Shown here piece after piece: positions 34,231-36,229 of a stretch of 36,229 bases of DNA. Under the pieces are notes generated by a model. That model ran no database searches and was not told where the DNA came from. It saw only the letters and a list, made by a program, of their open reading frames with translations. The position numbers were made by a program, and so were the translations under genes. Numbering within the stretch: position 1 is the first letter of the stretch; each line of letters opens with the position of its first letter. The DNA comes from Treponema sp. GTDB taxonomy: Bacteria; Spirochaetota; Spirochaetia; Treponematales; Treponemataceae. The stretch lies in the NCBI GenBank assembly GCA_024695625.1, contig JAILHV010000241.1:1-36229 (forward strand). Reading direction: 5' to 3'.

Positions 34231-34279
34231 AAAACTGATGATTGAATAGAAATCACAGAACAATAAAGGAAAATTAAAA

Positions 34280-34336
34280 ATGATAAAAGTGGTGTTTTTT
34301 GTATTAAGTTTGTTAGTTGCTGTTAGGGAAAAATGA
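34280..34336 (+). CDS. 18-residue ORF, leader peptide or decayed signal sequence
   Basis: MIKVVFFVLSLLVAVREK, preceded by AAAGGA at a workable distance. The peptide looks like the first part of a signal peptide that has lost its gene, or a translated leader for the gene at 34395. Its stop overlaps another ATG (ATGA) that opens a 28-codon frame without recognisable content. The evidence is weak. Confidence 0.25.
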   Translation: MIKVVFFVLSLLVAVREK

Positions 34337-34394
34337 AAAAGAAGGTTTTGGAAGTGATTTTACAATATAACGTACATAGATGGAGGCTAATATT

Positions 34395-34760
34395 ATGCAT
34401 ACAAAAAAGGCAATTTTATTTTTTTTAGGATTGTATATTGCAAGTTTTCTTTTTGAGTCTTGTTTTTTGCGGTATTTGTCTGAAAAAACACTAATTCAAG
34501 AGGAAGAGGTAACTATTTCAAAGAAATATGTTGTTCAAGCGTATATAACAAATTGTGTTTCTGATCCAACTTACGCACGGGTGTATATTAACAATGTTGA
34601 GGTATTCAGATGCCGAGGGGGAAGAAAAATAGCTTTTGAAGTTAAGGATGATGTTCTGACAATTTATACAGATGGTAATTTGAAATATGAATATGACCGG
34701 ATACAAAAAGAGTCTTTTGGAGAATTGCAGATAAAGTATGTGCAAATGAGGGATTTTTGA
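34395..34760 (+). CDS. Small membrane-anchored protein of unknown function
   Basis: A 121-residue protein, not recognised. A hydrophobic segment at 6-22 ends in LFESC, a poor lipobox, so it may be a signal anchor or a lipoprotein signal. The exported part of ~95 residues is beta-rich, with YVVQAYITNC and RVYINNVEVF. The frame is open from ATG 34380, but the GGAGG ribosome site (34382-34386) sits just inside that and 8 nt before ATG 34395, which is therefore chosen. Between this gene and the activase (34761-35158) lie repeat copy D, a promoter and nothing else. Confidence 0.65.
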   Translation: MHTKKAILFFLGLYIASFLFESCFLRYLSEKTLIQEEEVTISKKYVVQAYITNCVSDPTYARVYINNVEVFRCRGGRKIAFEVKDDVLTIYTDGNLKYEYDRIQKESFGELQIKYVQMRDF

Positions 34761-34820
34761 TGCGAGTGAATGGATTATCGGGTCGAGCCAAATAATGACG
34801 CTGTGATGGGGGTAATACAC

Positions 34821-34981
34821 AATAAGCCTACGCCGCCGTGGAGGGGCCCGCGCAAGCGGGTTGCGGAGCAATGGAGGGGTTGGGGCCCCGGAACCCCGGA
34901 AGGGCGGTGACGCAAAGGGGCTGACGGTCGAATTAGCCGAGAGACAGAGTGGTAGAGCAAGTTGGACTATCGTCCAGAAGG
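34821..34981 (+). repeat. GC-rich dispersed intergenic repeat, copy D
   Basis: Longest copy. In order it holds AATAAGCCTACGCCGCCGTG (shared with B and, in part, A), a perfect CCCGC-GCAA-GCGGG hairpin (34847-34860), AATGGAGGGGTTGGG (shared with C), the 29-nt block 34890-34918 (identical inverted to B), CGGTCGAATTAGCC and GGTAGAGCA followed by TCGTCC (shared with B). The short frames in it on both strands are not convincing genes. Right boundary approximate. Confidence 0.75.
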
Positions 34982-35057
34982 GTACCGTCCAGAAAGATAG
35001 TGTTCAGCGAATTGGTTTTTTGTTAGTTAGTTTTAGGTAACTGGCTTTTGATTTTAG

Positions 35058-35086
35058 TTGAATAAAAGAATCTTTCCTATTATAAT
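35058..35086 (+). promoter_or_regulatory. Promoter of the dehydratase activase gene
   Basis: TTGAAT (35058-35063), a 17-nt spacer, then a perfect TATAAT (35081-35086). The predicted +1 coincides with an in-frame ATG at 35093. Confidence 0.7.
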
Positions 35087-35158
35087 AGAAGAATGGGAAT
35101 CTCCAAAAGGTTTAGTTTTGGGGCTGCCCTGATTTTTAGAAAAAAAGGTTGTGTATTG

Positions 35159-36229
35159 ATGGCGAATCTTGATTCAAATACAGTTTTTAAGCCGCTTGTA
35201 AAGCCAGTCCGTATGGGTATTGACGTTGGTTCTACGACGGTTAAGGTGGTAATACTGGGTGATGATGATGCCCTGCTTTACGGAGCTTACGAGAGGCACC
35301 GCGCAGACATACGCAACACGATTATCACCGTGGTGAACAAGGCTTTTGATGAGCTGGAGAAGAAGTTTCCTGCCGGTCAAGACCAGCCTCTTAGCATAAA
35401 GGTTACCGGTTCCGGTGGTTTTTCTGTTTCTCAGTGGCTTAACATTCCTTTTATTCAGGAAGTTGTGGCTGCTACCACGGCGGTAAAGCGGCTTATTCCA
35501 AAGACAGACGTTGTTATTGAGCTTGGCGGTGAGGATGCCAAGATTACATATTTCCGTGGCGGTGTTGAGCAGAGGATGAACGGCACTTGCGCAGGCGGTA
35601 CTGGTGCTTTTATTGACCAGATGGCGGCTCTTTTGGAGACGGATGCCATGGGGCTTAACGAGCTTGCCAAGGGGGCTTCCACCATTTATCCAATTGCGGC
35701 ACGTTGCGGTGTTTTTGCAAAGACGGATGTTCAGCCCCTTATTAACGAGGGGGCAAGGCGTGAGGATATTGCGGCTTCCATTTTTCAGGCGGTTGTTAGC
35801 CAGACTATTTCTGGTCTTGCATGCGGTAAGCCTATCCGCGGTAACGTTGCTTTTTTGGGCGGTCCCTTGCACTTTTTGGACCAGCTTCGCGAGCGTTTTG
35901 TTGTTACCCTTAAGCTTACTCCGGACGAGACTATTGTTCCCGAAAACAGCCAGCTTTTTGTGGCGGCTGGTGCGGCTTTTTCTGCGGAAAGGGAAATCAG
36001 CTGCATTAAGGGTGCTGCGGCTTCTGAGGGGGTGTTTCCTACGGTTGCCCAGTTCCGTGAAAGCCTTAAGAATCTTGTTGGGGCGGAGATGCAGGAGGTT
36101 CAGCGTCTTGAGCCTCTCTTTAGGAGCCAGTCGGAACTTGATGAATTTAATGCCCGTCATGCCCAGGAAAAGGCTCTTACCGGTGACTTGCAGTCAACAC
36201 AGGGGCCTGTTTTCTTAGGTCTTGATGCG
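35159..36229 (+). CDS. 2-hydroxyacyl-CoA dehydratase activase (BadF/HgdC type), 3' end outside window
   Basis: ATP-driven electron donor that activates radical 2-hydroxyacyl-CoA dehydratases or, in BcrA/BadF relatives, benzoyl-CoA reductase. The visible 357 codons run to the window edge without a stop. RMGIDVGSTTVKVV is the ASKHA phosphate-1 motif, VTGSGGFSVSQW and VVIELGGEDAKI follow, and NGTCAGGTGAFIDQM and ARCGVFAKTDVQ carry the two cysteines that bind the bridging [4Fe-4S] cluster of the dimer. The activase core appears complete, so continuation past 36229 suggests the ~1400-residue form fused to a dehydratase-like part. Start: ATG 35159 has AAAGG 10 nt upstream. ATG 35093 is in frame, would add 22 unconserved residues, and would be leaderless. 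Confidence 0.9.
   Translation, partial: MANLDSNTVFKPLVKPVRMGIDVGSTTVKVVILGDDDALLYGAYERHRADIRNTIITVVNKAFDELEKKFPAGQDQPLSIKVTGSGGFSVSQWLNIPFIQEVVAATTAVKRLIPKTDVVIELGGEDAKITYFRGGVEQRMNGTCAGGTGAFIDQMAALLETDAMGLNELAKGASTIYPIAARCGVFAKTDVQPLINEGARREDIAASIFQAVVSQTISGLACGKPIRGNVAFLGGPLHFLDQLRERFVVTLKLTPDETIVPENSQLFVAAGAAFSAEREISCIKGAAASEGVFPTVAQFRESLKNLVGAEMQEVQRLEPLFRSQSELDEFNARHAQEKALTGDLQSTQGPVFLGLDA

Noticed and set aside
34939..34990. tRNA-like sequence with GGTAGAGCA in repeat copies B and D
   Set aside because: No acceptor stem, anticodon stem or T-arm can be folded around it in either copy, so it is not called a tRNA.
35174..36160. Long reading frame on the minus strand, about 328 codons
   Set aside because: It is antisense to the dehydratase activase, whose conserved motifs are on the plus strand. 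The minus translation is Lys/Arg/Asn-rich with no domain or ribosome site.

Overview
The window reads as chromosomal DNA of a spirochaete, most probably an anaerobic host-associated Treponema-like organism. This is inferred from the gene content: a long-form PRPP synthetase, citramalate synthase, a 2-hydroxyacyl-CoA dehydratase activase, a large TPR protein with an acidic middle, and AddAB instead of RecBCD. There is no phage, IS element, rRNA, tRNA or CRISPR array that I can support. The window opens inside an EAL c-di-GMP phosphodiesterase gene and ends inside an acyl-CoA dehydratase activase gene.

Layout. 1-2717: EAL domain, a secreted transglutaminase-like protein (minus) and an RluA-type pseudouridine synthase. 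2752-11375 (minus): a tightly coupled five-gene operon of metal ABC ATPase, ABC-3 permease, HAD phosphatase, AddB and AddA. Its junctions are TAATG or ATGA overlaps, or 2 nt. 11547-15005: small uncharacterised envelope proteins plus a GrpB-family protein. 15039-16076 (minus): a SIMPL-domain lipoprotein and a small acidic protein. 16210-19593: an operon of prs, an FGGY sugar kinase (UUG start) and a HAD hydrolase. 19916-21238 (minus): an SPFH protein with three zinc ribbons. 21499-21600: an overlooked 33-residue membrane peptide. 21597-23630 (minus): uvrC, whose start codon abuts that of a divergent LamG/FN3 secreted protein, followed by a TPR giant. 28855-30450: cimA. 30494-34760: an AT-richer accessory stretch with a discoidin-like glycan-binding protein, a GNAT, an HTH-ParB-like fusion, an APH-like kinase and a small membrane protein. 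35159-end: the activase.

Two patterns cut across gene boundaries. First, several genes without a Shine-Dalgarno have a good sigma-70-type promoter whose predicted transcription start falls on, or within about 3 nt of, the start codon (rluA-type gene, metal ABC ATPase, the gene at 14169, uvrC, and possibly the activase). This suggests leaderless mRNAs. Second, four GC-rich, mosaic, related intergenic repeats (about 13978, 19608, 28611 and 34821) contrast with the AT-richer surroundings and share exact blocks of up to 29 nt. The 33-residue ORF with a textbook promoter and ribosome site is the third item I would follow up.
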